Positions 33,701-45,040 of a stretch of 64,000 nt of DNA are shown here, one piece after another. Below the pieces are notes generated by a model, which saw nothing but the letters and a program-made list of their open reading frames with translations, was not told where the DNA came from and made no database searches. Each line of letters starts with the position of its first letter. Positions within the stretch are counted from its first letter, which is position 1. The position numbers and the translations under genes are program-made. Source of the stretch: Tausonia pullulans. Taxonomy: Eukaryota > Basidiomycota > Tremellomycetes > Cystofilobasidiales > Mrakiaceae. The stretch lies in NCBI GenBank assembly GCA_951802195.1, contig OX637621.1:868001-932000 (forward strand), written 5' to 3'.

Positions 33701-34599
33701 AAAAAACTGAATCATAAATCTGGGTCAGGATGGAATCTGATGTAGGGGGTTAGGCGAAACGAATAGCACCGCAGCAAGGGAGTTCAGGAGCTTGAGTTTG
33801 AATAAGGTACCGCTGGAGGTGAGTCGGGATGTAGCAAGCCAGCTCACGAGATCTTATTCACCTAGGGGAAGGGATTGAGTCGCCTGTTTGAATTTCGGCC
33901 TGCGACACATACAAACGAGGTATCCGAGGCGTTCTTCTCCGAGATGATGCTGCAGTAAGAACAAGAGCAACACTGTAGCTGGCGGAAATGGCGGTGCTCT
34001 CTTCTGGCGTCATATGGTGGCGGTACATCCATTAGATTCGATCTATCATCGAGTTCGGATAATCAGGAATATTCCTCAGACTAAACCTCCACGCACCGAC
34101 TCCCACCACCGCCTGCGTGTCTGTAAGCGGGCGAAGACTGTCTCCTCATATCTAGGTATTTTAAATTTATGAACATTGACAATCGTCTGACTCGCCGCTA
34201 TCTTTCTCCGTCGGTACATTCAGCTTCGCAAGCTCCGGCTGCAACACATGTGTCCAAAAATGTGCATAATCCTGTGAGATAGCAAGGCAAAACTAAAAAC
34301 GATAGCGCTCAGAAGAGCGCGCAAGAGCAGACGAGGGGGAGGGGGAGGACAGAAAAGGAGAGGTTTGGAGAACACAGTAAGACTGTGTCTTCTCCGCCAA
34401 TCTTCTTGCAACTCCAGTCCCCCCCCCCCTCGCCGCCTAAACCAATCATTCCCACAGCCCCATCTTCGTCCACCCTGAGTCATACTGTCCAACAAGATCC
34501 AAGCTCCAGCTCCCAACTCTCCGCTCCTCCTTCCAGACCCTTCCATCAAATATTGTGGCGAGATCGAGGGACTGGTGAGCTGCCCGTCATGTCCTCTCT
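33701..34599. other. Gene-free stretch between GH28 relic and CENP-A gene
   Basis: May include the lost N-terminus of the polygalacturonase relic near 33700-34000, but nothing convincing was read. The right part is presumably the CENP-A 3' UTR. Confidence 0.45.
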
Positions 34600-35688
34600 C
34601 TAGCCGAGGCCGCCCCATGGCCCTCGGATTCGACGAGCAAGTTGAATGTCTTTTTGCATTATGGTCACCCGCTTTGCGTGGATAGCGCAGAGGTTGCTAT
34701 TTGAAGGAAGGAGGGACAACAGTCAATCCATGACCACGAGCGCGCAGAGAACTGCGAGAGTGAGAGGGGGACCCACGCATCCTCGAACAAATGCACAAGG
34801 AACGCCTCGGTCGCCTCTTGCAACGCTAGCAGTGCCGAACTCTGCCATCGCATCGTCACGTTGTTGTCGAGCGTTGAAAAGTCCATAGCGACCTCCCTCA
34901 CCTGCGCGGCGACGATGAAAGGGAAGGACGCGTCGTCAGGACGCGACGCGTCAATGGGAACACCGCGATACCTTACTCACGACACGCGAGAACGGCAATT
35001 TGGCGATGAGTAGATCCGTCGACTTCTGGTACTTGCGAATTTCCTTGAGCGCCAGCGTTCCAGGACGATACCGGTGCGGCTTGCGCTGCTTCGGCTGTTG
35101 AGGCGCCTGGGGTTGGGGTCCAGACCGCCGGCGAGGGACCTTGCCACTGGCCGAAGCGCGACGCGCTGGCTCGGGAGGTGCGTCTTCGTCGTCCGAGTCT
35201 TGTACGGGCACTAGTTGAGGGCGAGAAAGTCAGTGAACGCGTCGACCTGAATACGATAGCAAGCCGCGGATGCGAGGAGCGAGATAGAGTGGGCTTCGTT
35301 CCGAGGGATGTGCGGGATGCATCCGGACTACTGAGACCAGGCATCAAAAGCATCCTAGCGTCCGAAGTGACCCAGGACGATACGAAAGCGACCTGGTCGA
35401 GGTAAGACTGGGCGGAGGCGTGCGACTCGTTGTTGTTGCCCGACCTCTCTACACGCCTCCGCCGTACGCTCTCGTCCGACGCCTCTCTCGTCCAACAATC
35501 GCCCCAAGTTCCAAACACCATGCGCCATCCAGGATCCGAGAGGGACACTGACCTCGGCCCTTGCCCTTCCCCGTGCTGGGTCCAGCTGCGGCAGGCGCCT
35601 TACGAGCGGGGATGCCGCCCGTACTTTTGCGGGCAGTCGTTGTCTTCTTGGAGGGCCCAGCTCGGGCGTTGGTAGGCGGGACGGCCAT
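34600..35688 (-). CDS. CSE4: Centromeric histone H3 variant (CENP-A / Cse4)
   Basis: Replaces H3 in centromeric nucleosomes and marks where the kinetochore forms. Four exons, 35553-35688, 34981-35210, 34777-34901 and 34600-34696, give exactly 195 residues. The tail is basic ([19 protein letters not shown]) with an acidic patch [11 protein letters not shown]. The histone fold starts [20 protein letters not shown], then [38 protein letters not shown] and [20 protein letters not shown], ending [16 protein letters not shown] hallmarks are the Trp in RWQS, where H3 has Phe, and a lengthened loop 1 between DFST and MRWQ. The first intron is long (342 bases). The assignment as CENP-A rather than canonical H3 is firm. 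Confidence 0.95.
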
Positions 35689-36059
35689 GTGAGTCGATGG
35701 ACGGGATAAGCGACGAGAGAAGGGAGGAGAAGGGAAGAAACCAAGGGAGGGAAGAGAAGCGAGGCCAGGGACGATGGTGGTTGGGTGTGCCGGCGGCGGA
35801 GGCGAGCGAGTGGGGCTTGTCCCCTAGCTCACTTCGATGCGGTGGCTGGTTGCTTAGGGCGACCCGCCGCCACCTGTCCTTCCACCATCTACACTTTTTC
35901 TTCCTCTTTTTTAATTCATTGGCCGTGGCACATTTTGGAAACATATTAACCAGGGCAGGCAGGCGAAGGCAAGGAACAGAAGATGATCAAAGCTAAGCGA
36001 GCCGCGGCAGACCGCCTCTTTGCATGCGTGCGGCTCTCTCATTTCTCACCCTTTTTCCC
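35689..36059. other. Stretch between OBAP-like gene and CENP-A gene
   Basis: Promoter and leader of the CENP-A gene plus the 3' UTR of the DUF1264 gene partly upstream. A pyrimidine-rich block on the minus strand lies close to the CENP-A start. No gene seen. Confidence 0.5.
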
Positions 36060-37601
36060 TCAGGCATTCTTGTCGAGATCAAACTCCTCCACCACAAACC
36101 TCATACCCTAATGAGGATGAAGATGTCTGAAGGTCAGCGCTGTCGTTAGCAAATGCAACTCAGTCTTCACGCGCACCTTGCCCGACTTGAGCCAGTGGTC
36201 GGCTTCGGCCCTCGGCTTGTACTCCGGAAGATAACTCTCCCTCAGCTTCCTCTTGTCCGCTGCCGAGACACCGTAATGCTCGTCCCTCTTCTTGATCATC
36301 TCTTCGGGGATCCAGCCGCTGATGAGGAAGTGTGCGTGGCACTTTCAAGTCAGGATCCCTCTTCTAGTCAGGCACTGACAGATCTAGAACATATTTACTC
36401 GCGAATGGTAGACATCAGGAGTTCAGGCGGGCCAATGGGGAGATCGGGGTGCTTGTCGGTATGCCAAGTCTGGATGGCCTGATGATAAAAGAAGAGGTGT
36501 GCCAGTTCGACCAGCTCTGGAGATGCAGCTGGACGGCTTGTGACTAACCTTGCCGTACGTGCGTTGCAGTTCGCGCATAGCTGGAAAGGAAGAGCGGACG
36601 GGCATGTCAATACAAGCAGTACTGGGGGTTGGGGCAGGGGATGAGGGCGCGATGATGCAGACTGACCAGGACCCACAGCCTCATCCGTGATCTTCTCCGG
36701 GATACCCGCTTTGGTGACGAGAACAAGACTTCCAGAAATCGCCTCATGTTGGTGCGAATGCCAGCTGCCCATAGATTTGAGAAGAAAGCATCCAGGAGTC
36801 AAGGAGTCAGGGCGAGAGATGAACTGCGCGTGCGAGCGAGGGTAAGAGTGTGCGCCCCCAATTGCGAAGACACGCACAACTTCTTCTCAGCGCCGGGTAG
36901 CGAGTCAAACAGCTTCTCTGTGATAATATACTCCACCCCAACCAATCTCTTCCCCTCGATGCCGGACTTGCCGCTGTCGCCGCGACCGTCACCATCGTAG
37001 ATGACTGGGAGATTAGACAGTCGATTTGATCGGGGGCAGAATCAGGATCACCGCCTCCTCGGCGACCTTCGGCCCTCCTCTCTCCCTTCATTGTCGACCT
37101 GGGAGACAATCACTCACGACAGGTGTGGATATCCTCGCTGAGGTGCGAGCAGCTGCGATCGCACGTGCGCAAGGTCGACCAAGGACAAGTCAGTCAAGCC
37201 CTCTTCATCAAAATACAGCCGAATGACACCTAAAGAAGGGACCAACAAGTGGTCCGCGACGACGACACGGGAGGGGTCGGAGGCGTAGAGGTGGCTGAAA
37301 GACGACGGCAGGATCGGTGGCGAGAAACGGAGAAGACGGAGAGAGGTCAGTCATTCGTCGTCGGCGTGCCTGTTCACTCGTCGTGCTGGCAAGCTACTTA
37401 CAAGCCACAGAAGTGGGATTTAATGTTCTGTAAATGAAGTAGGCACATGAGCGACGAACAATGAGGCTCGATGCCAGCGAGGAAGATCCAGCGATAACGG
37501 ACTTGCATCGGGGCGAACGACGAGAGCATCGCGGCCTGGCTCATATATGTGTCGGTCTTGGCGAAGTTCTCCTTCGTCTCGTTGTCGACGAGGCCGGACA
37601 T
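36060..37601 (-). CDS. DUF1264 / oil-body-associated protein (OBAP) family
   Basis: Fungal member of the family named for plant OBAP1, which associates with seed oil bodies; biochemical role unknown. Start at 37601 (MSGLVDNETKENFAKTDTYM). Conserved blocks follow: NIKSHFCGLHLYASDPSRVV, VIRLYFDEEG-type strands, LVGVEYIITEKLFDSLP, then EKKLWHSHQHEAISGSLVLV, the family's most recognisable motif, and AIQTWHTDKHPDLPIGPPEL. The end is FVVEEFDLDKNA at 36060. About 300 residues over seven or so exons. His-rich WHSHxxE could bind a metal, but this is conjecture. Lies between CENP-A and the Zn2Cys6 gene, both in the same orientation. Confidence 0.85.
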
Positions 37602-37963
37602 GATATGCGAGAGTGTGCGTCTGGGGCTGTAAGGGTAAGAGGTACAGGAAGAGGGGAGAGATCAGGATGTTGGTCGGTGGAGAGAAAGGGAGAGCGCTGC
37701 CAGAAGGGATGAGAAGCGTGTTCCGGCCGGCATGACGTTTGGTTGACACTCTCCCCTTAGCAGTATCTGACGCAATACAATCTCGTAAATCTCGTCGCCT
37801 GCCCATCTCAGCGCGCTTCCAGGGAAACGGGTATCTGATCTTATCATGAAGCATGGATGGGGTCGGCGATCCAGATGAAAATAGAGGCGGCACAATAGTG
37901 CGCGAGGGGAAGAAAGGGATGGATGCCAGAAGAAGGATCGAGAAAACGACACGACACCCAAAC
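37602..37963. other. Stretch between the Zn2Cys6 gene and the OBAP-like gene
   Basis: 3' UTR of the transcription factor and promoter of the OBAP-like gene, both on the minus strand. Nothing else recognised. Confidence 0.5.
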
Positions 37964-40900
37964 TCAAGCCGGGCTGGCCCAGAAGGCAGCATCCCACTGA
38001 TTTTTAAGGAACTGTTAACGATGTCCTTGCTCGGCTTTCAGCAAGCAAGCGTGCTCGAACTCACGACCATGCTGAAGCTCCTCGGAATGACGGCCGAGCC
38101 CTCGCGGATTGCGTTATCCAGGAGCTGATGGAGGTTCCTCGCGATCGGGTAGATGCCCGAGAGCCGCTCAAACGTCTCGTCGATGACAGTAATCTGCTGC
38201 GAGAGCTGCTCGCCGAGCGGGATGTCCCCGTGGGCCTCGGCGGCGGTGTGGAACCTAAGCAGAACCTGGGCGGCGAGAAAATAGCAGTCTGGCGGGAGCT
38301 GAGTGTCAACTTGTAGTAGGAAATGTAACAGGAGCAAGTGGACCCACGAAGGCAGTAGGATGGGATGATGAGCGGCGCGAGCGTCCCTCCGAAGACGCAG
38401 GACTGTGAGATGGATTGAGCGGCCGAGAGGCAGGCCTTGCGCTGCAAGTTTGACGATGAGTGGTCGAGATGGACGTAGTAGAGGAGAACGCGGGCGCTGG
38501 TGGAAAGAGGAGGAGGAGAGGGTGAGGCTAATGACGACGGACGACAGAAGAGGAACAACAACTGACTGCTCTGCGAGAACCTTGCCACCCAAAAGCTCCC
38601 CAATCCCCTTCTCTCCTGCCCAGCTGTCTCCTGCGATCCGGCCAAGGAGGGCGATCCATTGGTCAACCTCGATCTCAAGCTCCTTGAACTTGGCGAGTGT
38701 GGTGGGATTCGAAAGAAGCGAGCCGTGGGGCGTCGAAGGCGGGACGAGCTCTCGGTTGAACGAATCGACGCGCGAGATGATAATGAGTGACTGGAGCGAG
38801 AGCGAGATCGGTTGTAGGACCATCTGTGCGCGCAAGACGAGACGCGAGATCAGTCCCTGGTTTGGAGCGTGTTTGCTCGCAAGGAAACTGACCTGCTCGA
38901 GCGATGAGTACCCAAGCTTGTTGACGTCAAAGTCGCGGAAGATGCCCCTTCCAGAGAAGACGCCAACCACGAGGCCGCAGAATCGGGCCATCTCAACGCA
39001 TCGCCTGCGTTCCTCGGCCTCCTCCTCATCGAACGCCGGATACAGGACCTTGGTCTCGTACTCCGGGAGCCGCTCGGGCGCGTAGCAGTCCATGCCAAAG
39101 ATGTGGACGAGATTGAATGCGACTGGAGCGTAGATCCCGACCTCGCTCCACCGTCCGTTCATGTGGTAGCTTGAGACGACAACGATCAGAACGGGCGTTC
39201 ACGCACAAAGTTGGCGACGCAGCAGGACTAACTAGGCAACCAGACAGCAGGCCGACTGTACGACGTCCATCGCCCTCCTCGACCGGTCCCTCCCCGCCTG
39301 ATCCCCGTCCCTGCCGCCCCAGACGACGCCCGCCAGCTTGGCCGATCCAATTTCGCGTGCAGCCTCAGCAGCCCAGACGTCTGTGTCGGCTGAGGGAGAG
39401 TTGCGACACGCGACCGCCATGAGGGCAAGCGCGAGCGACGGGTGGAACGCCAGCGGGTCCGAGGGTGGGAGTCGGGCACGGTCGAATAGCGTCCGTGAGA
39501 GCGAAGAACCGACCGGATGGGACGGGGTGATATTGTCGAACGGCGGCCAGCAGTGCGTAATGAGTGGCTGATTCGCGGCAAAGAACTTGAGGCTGCAGAT
39601 AAGTCAAAGTCAATGGGTGGCTCGCTCGTTTTGGATGCGCTGACGCAAACTGATCAAACTAAGTGACTCACGCGAGAAGAATGTTGTCGGGACCGCCGAG
39701 CGTGTGCCACGTCCTCTCAGGCGTCCCAAACCGCTCGTCCCAGCTCATCGGTGGAGGGTCGTTCGCTGCGATAGGATCGCTCGCTCTCACCCTCGCCTTG
39801 TCCGCCTCAGCGACCGACTGATCATGTTCTGCTGATGAGTTGCTCAAGTCACGGGGGATCTCGATGGGAGGAAGGCAGAGCTTGGCCCGCTGTTGCTTAT
39901 CGACGAAGGGGTAGTGGAGATGGGACTCGGGCTGGTCACCGGGGAGCGGAAGAAGTGGGTGAAGAAGCGGAGGCAAACGAGCGGCAGCGACAGATTCCCG
40001 CTTGATCGGGCGGAAAGACTGCTGGGGCGAATGGAGCTGATTGCTGGGCGGAGAGCGTGGTCGGGATCGATCGTTATCGGTGCCGTGCAAGGTGTGCGAA
40101 AAAGTTTCTTGAGGAGAGACGGTGCCTGGGATGATTGACGTGGGAGGGAAGTCGTCGACGTTAGTGGATGAGCATTATAGAGAGATAAATGGGTAACGCA
40201 CCAGAGTTGGACGAGCCCTGATGGCCCTGGTAGCTGCCTGGTCGGCTGCTGAAGGAAACGGGCGCGGGCGGATAAAACTGCGTCTGTGGGCTCGTCGCGC
40301 TTCCTTGAGAAGGCGGCACCACGTTCGGTTCGCCCCAAAGGTACGCCCGCTCGCCCTGAGGCGTCGGCTGCTGGCCGTAGGGAGGATAGACGTACCCCGA
40401 TGCGTGTGTCGAGGGGACCACTGGCGGGAAGTGGTAGGGCGCTGCCGTCGATCCATTGGCATAGGGCACCCTGGTCTGAGGCAGCGGGCCTTGCCCGTAC
40501 TCGTGCGGTAATGATCGGTGCTGCTGAGGAAGGAAGGCCTGTAATTGGCGGAGTTGCTCCAGCTGGCGCTTGAGTTGGACTGAAACCAAGTCTTTTCCGT
40601 CAGTAGGTTGTTGCAACGGCGCCCTGACGCATTGTACTTCAGACTCACTGTTTTCAAGCTCGAGTGTCGTCGGTGCATCATCTCCGTCGGACGCTCTACC
40701 CTTACCTTTTGCAGAAGGTCCGACCTGGGACGAGCCCCTCCGCTCCTTCCTCCCGTTCTCCCTCCGGGCAACACCACCGGATCCACCCTGCGACGACGTC
40801 GGTGTCGTTGGGCTTGTCGGCCCAGAGTTGCCCGTCCCGGCCGAGGCTGCGGGTGTTGTCGCAGTCGCCGCCCCTGCTGCAGTTGGAGGCGGCGGCTTGC

Positions 40901-42289
40901 GGAAGGGACCGCTCATCTCGTCGTACGTGCAGAGGCAGTCGAGTTCGGCCCGATCGGGCGGCTCCATACCTGGTGGGAGCGAGCAGAGATAGGAGGCCTC
41001 GGCCCTGGATATTTTGAGTGATGATGGTGGGAGAAGGAGGAATGCGCCAATAACGTAAGAGGTTAGGGGGCGACGGCGCAGGAGGGGACAACAGTACCCG
41101 AGAGGAGCATCGCCAGTTGCGACAGAGGGAAGGAAGGAACGGAGAAAGGAAAGAAGGGGGAACGAGGGGAAACGGAAAGAGATGGGAACCAAGGATCGAG
41201 AAGGAAGAAGAGAAAAGGGTGAGTTCGGGTCAGCGGCTGGTCGAATCTCCTCGAGGGCGGGCGAAGCGGGGAGCGCGGGGTTGCTGTGGCAAGCAAGAGG
41301 GGCAGGGCCGGGAGATATGGGTGCCTAACTCTGTGTCTCGCTCGTCTCGGGGAGCAAGACCGAGCCGGCATCGGCGGGGTGACACACAATGCGCACCGGT
41401 GAGGATAGCAAGCAAGCGAGACGAGACGACGTCATCGTCAATTGCACCGACGAAGCGTAGGTAGAGCGAACAAAGGAAGAATACAGGAAGAAACGACGCA
41501 CCTTGCACAAGGCGTGCACTTTGGCCGGAGCGAGTCGCACTTGAGCTTGCGTCGACGGCATTGCTAAGGAAAGAGATAGACGAGGTGTCAAACATATTCT
41601 GCTCAGACGATAAGAAATAGACAGAAGCGAGAGAAAGAGGAGCCTCGCCATAGGCTGCTCCGGGGGTTGCGGTGCCCTTCCTCACTCGTCGACTCGCTTC
41701 GTTTGACGATCGAACTCACATGGCAAGCCATATTCCTCCTCAGCACCTGCCGCTCCTTGCGCTTCTTCCCGCCTGTGCCTGCCCCGTTGCTGCTGCTTGC
41801 GCCCTCACCATGGACATCGTCTTCGTCCTCGGGCCGCCGGCCATCGGTTGATGCGGGGAGAGGTCCACCCCCCCCACCCCCAGCGGCAGCAGCCATAGAA
41901 GAGGGGCCGTTGACTTGTTCGGCCCCGACCGCGGCGGTGGCGTCAACGGCACTCAATGTCGGCGGCAGTCTGGAGGAGGAGGCAGCAATGTGCTGGTGGT
42001 GAAGCAGGTGCGAGTGCTGCTGAGGTGGCTGTTGCTGGTTGTGGTGCGGCAGGAGCTGCGCCGGCCGCACGGGGTAGTTGAGCGCAGGAAGAGGAGGGTG
42101 GCCGCTGCCCGAGACGAGCCGGTGCTGCTGCTGGTACGCCTGCGGGTGATGATGTTGTTGGAGATACGAAGGAAGGACCGACGAAGATGCAGACGACGGC
42201 ACGCCCGAGTTGGAGGAAGAGGAGGACGGACCCGAAGCGGGTGGACTGGGTCCCTGAGGATGCTGCAGTTGCTGCCGATTATGGGACAT
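37964..42289 (-). CDS. Zn2Cys6 fungal transcription factor
   Basis: DNA-binding regulator. Start at 42289 gives a long Gln/His/Pro/Ser-rich N-terminus (about 190 residues, poly-Gln-His stretches such as QQHHHPQAYQQQHR). A basic run GGKKRKERQVLRRN precedes the zinc cluster, assembled across three exons: MACHQCRRRKLKCDSLRPKC, TPC, then AEASYLC, spacing CX2CX6CX6CX2CX8C. Next is a Pro/Gly-rich middle part with a short Gln/Leu coiled coil (LKRQLEQLRQLQAFLPQQ), then the fungal-specific transcription factor domain (LALALMAVACRNSP, VGIYAPVAFNLVHIFGMDCY, RRRCVEMARFCGLVVGVFSG). A last small exon appears to give FLKNQWDAAFWASPA, ending at 37964. About 1,000 residues. Target genes unknown. Confidence 0.9.
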
Positions 42290-45040
42290 TGAGAAGCAGG
42301 GTGCGGATGACGAGACAGGCCGAGACGACGCGACCGGGGAAGGGGAGGGTCCGGGGAGGGATGTGTTGGCGGCTGAGCGGCGGGGAGAGGCTGACTACCA
42401 GGAGAAACTACTCTCTTTCGCTCTCTCTGGATTGAAGGAGGCAACGGCGGGCTTCGTGAGTGTCGGGCGGGCGGTATCGGACGACGAGACGAACGAGTGG
42501 TTGGCAGGGGACGAGGCTCAGTTCCCTCTCCCTCTCTCCCACGCCCGCTCCTGGGCCCGGCCGAAGAGTGCCTACCCTGCCGAGCGAGCCCGCGCCCGAG
42601 CGAGGATAGACGCGATCTCCGCGGGGCCATCACTCATCCGGGGGCGGGCGCTCGTTTACCCTCCAGACTCTCTCCGTCGTCTCCTTTACGCCGATTTCGG
42701 AGCCAATTTTCTTGCGACACACCAACCGCTCGCGGACCGAGCGGTCCGGCTCGAATCAGACCGTCGGCTTGATCAGAGTCGGTTGTTGAGCTGGGAAGTG
42801 AGGCTGAGAGCGAGTGTTTGGGTCTGTCTCGCTCATTATACATCGCTTAGACAGAGGCTGTAGACAGCTCAAAGCGCATGGAGTAAGGCAGGTTGTCTCT
42901 CGCTCTTCCCATGAACCTGTCTCGCGTACTTCAGCGCACGCTTACTGACCAAACAGCCTTGCCCTTCCTGGCGCAGCTCTCCTCCCCTCTTCCCGCCACC
43001 CTCTCCGTCTTCGACTTCAGCACGTCGTCCCACCGTTCAAAGGATTCACCTTCGGAGTCTACGGGCGTGCTCATGGCGGGCACACGAGTGTGTCTCTTCA
43101 GTTGACCCTGTCTGTGAGCAACTGAGACCAGCCAGTCATGGAGAAGGGCACTTCGGGACCGGTCCGATCGCCGAAGTCTCCGTCATGTCGAGGCAAGCAG
43201 GAGGTGGCGTACCATCGCTGCCCTCGATGACTAATGCCCTGAGCCATTTGGCTTGACAGCATGATCATCTGGTTTGATGGCAGGTCAAAGAAATCTTCGT
43301 ATACAGTTGACGGTATAAGACGCTCGTCAACTGGCCAGGGATCCACACCTCACATCCTCCTCATTGCTTCTCTCCGTCGGCTCGTTTGCACTGGTAATTC
43401 GGAGGGCAAACGGGCGGCGCGGGGCCAAGGGGTGCAACCGGCGTTTAGGGCAAGAAGGTTTCTAGAGTTTCGGGGAGGCCGGGGAGGTAAGGGCATGGGA
43501 CAGGCCGGCCGAGAAGGGCTGCCTGGAAGGCGACGGGCAGCGCCGGCAGCTTGCGTGCTACCCTCCCGGCGCAACCGGCTATCAGTCACTTGTTCATGCA
43601 CGCATCTCACCCTCGACGGCTCGGTCGTGGTAATGCTACATCAGCCGAGTCAAGGAGTAGAGAAGGAGTGCAGTTCTCCTCTTCTTCCTTTCCTCCTTTT
43701 CGAAAGCTACGCAATGCGTGTGCGGTGCGGCTGCCCACTCATTGCACCGATGCGACCGAAACTTCTTTCGACCGCGTGGTCCGCGGGAAGGAAACCTCTG
43801 ATATGTTGTAAATGACGTGGGGAGGTCGCGGAACGTAAACTCTCCGCTGATACTCGTTCCTCACTCTGGCAGGCAAGCAGGCAAGCAATGCTCTCCACAG
43901 TTTTGAGTTAAATGCGCGCGTGTACGTCCAAGCATTCATACAACGATACAGACCCCAGTTGATTCAGCTTCACCGTCTTGTCTCTTTCCTCAGAACTTTA
44001 CAGCTGCTCATAGAACCGGGGAGGTCGGCCTAATCGCTCGAATGCCTTTGAAAGCGGCGAAACGAGCCGTCGGCTCACTTGTATCCGACGACGATTTGTC
44101 CCACCTTCTTCGCGGACGGCGCCCGACTTGTTCCTGTCATCTGTCAGCCTGGTCGACGATATCCAAGTAGGTCGTCAGCCACCGAGCTGCCCCACTTCCC
44201 GACGATTTGCCGCTGATCGGCTGGCTCTCCTTCCCTGTGAAACCCGACGTAAAGTTGGCCCATCGGCGGGCCTGGAAGAAGGACGAATTCGTATATAGTG
44301 ACGGCCGACGAGACCGGCCGGGCATGATGGGACACCAGCACGTTGGTTCTCTCCTATCGGCGACCGCCGTTCCTGGCTGCTGTGCCGTGGGTCGGAGTTG
44401 GGACGGGGTGTCGTTCGGCGTTCCCAGAAAAGAGGGGGCGCCTTTTCTCCTTTGAGTGGGTTCCCCGGATCACCTTGCTGACTGAACCCAGGCAGCGGCA
44501 AAGGGCCCTGTGGTACAGTTGGCCTCGCTGCTCATGCCGCGACGGCATGTATGTCGGTTCAGCTGTCGGTCGGCCAACTCGGCCGAGATCAGAGCTCGTC
44601 GATATATATATGTGGTCGTTAAGGAAGAAGGGGGAAGCGCGCGCAGCTGCTATACCGCGACAATCATCAACAAGTGGTCCCTTCATTGGCTGCCTCCTTC
44701 ACGTGATTATGTGCCTCTTCTGCTTTTTATCTTAGAACCGTATGGTTTCGAGGGGAAATTTGAACCACAGCAGGTCGAACCCATCACTAAGGGAGAGGCG
44801 AGGGTGATCCTCCTCCTTGCCCTCCGGCACCCTGTTCGCGTGATCGCGAGACGACCACGACAACCTTGTTTGCTGCTCTACATCATCACAACAGAAGCAC
44901 TCTTGACACAAACTAGAAAACGCCATCACTTTCGTAGCTCTTATATCAGCACGCCAGCATAGTTCAAGGCCCCCCATCCCCAACTTATCTAGTGTTGCCC
45001 AGCTTCCCGGACCGACCGCTGCTCTCGCTCTAACGCTACT
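42290..45040. other. Large divergent intergenic region, 2.75 kb
   Basis: Lies between the starts of the Zn2Cys6 regulator (-) and the WDR26-like gene (+). Open frames occur on both strands but none shows conserved motifs, sensible introns or codon pattern like the neighbours. Probably a long regulatory region with 5' leaders; an unrecognised non-coding RNA cannot be excluded. Confidence 0.5.

Noticed and set aside
43098-44962. Open frames in the gap upstream of the Zn2Cys6 gene
   Set aside because: Many overlapping frames on both strands without motifs; typical of GC-rich non-coding DNA.
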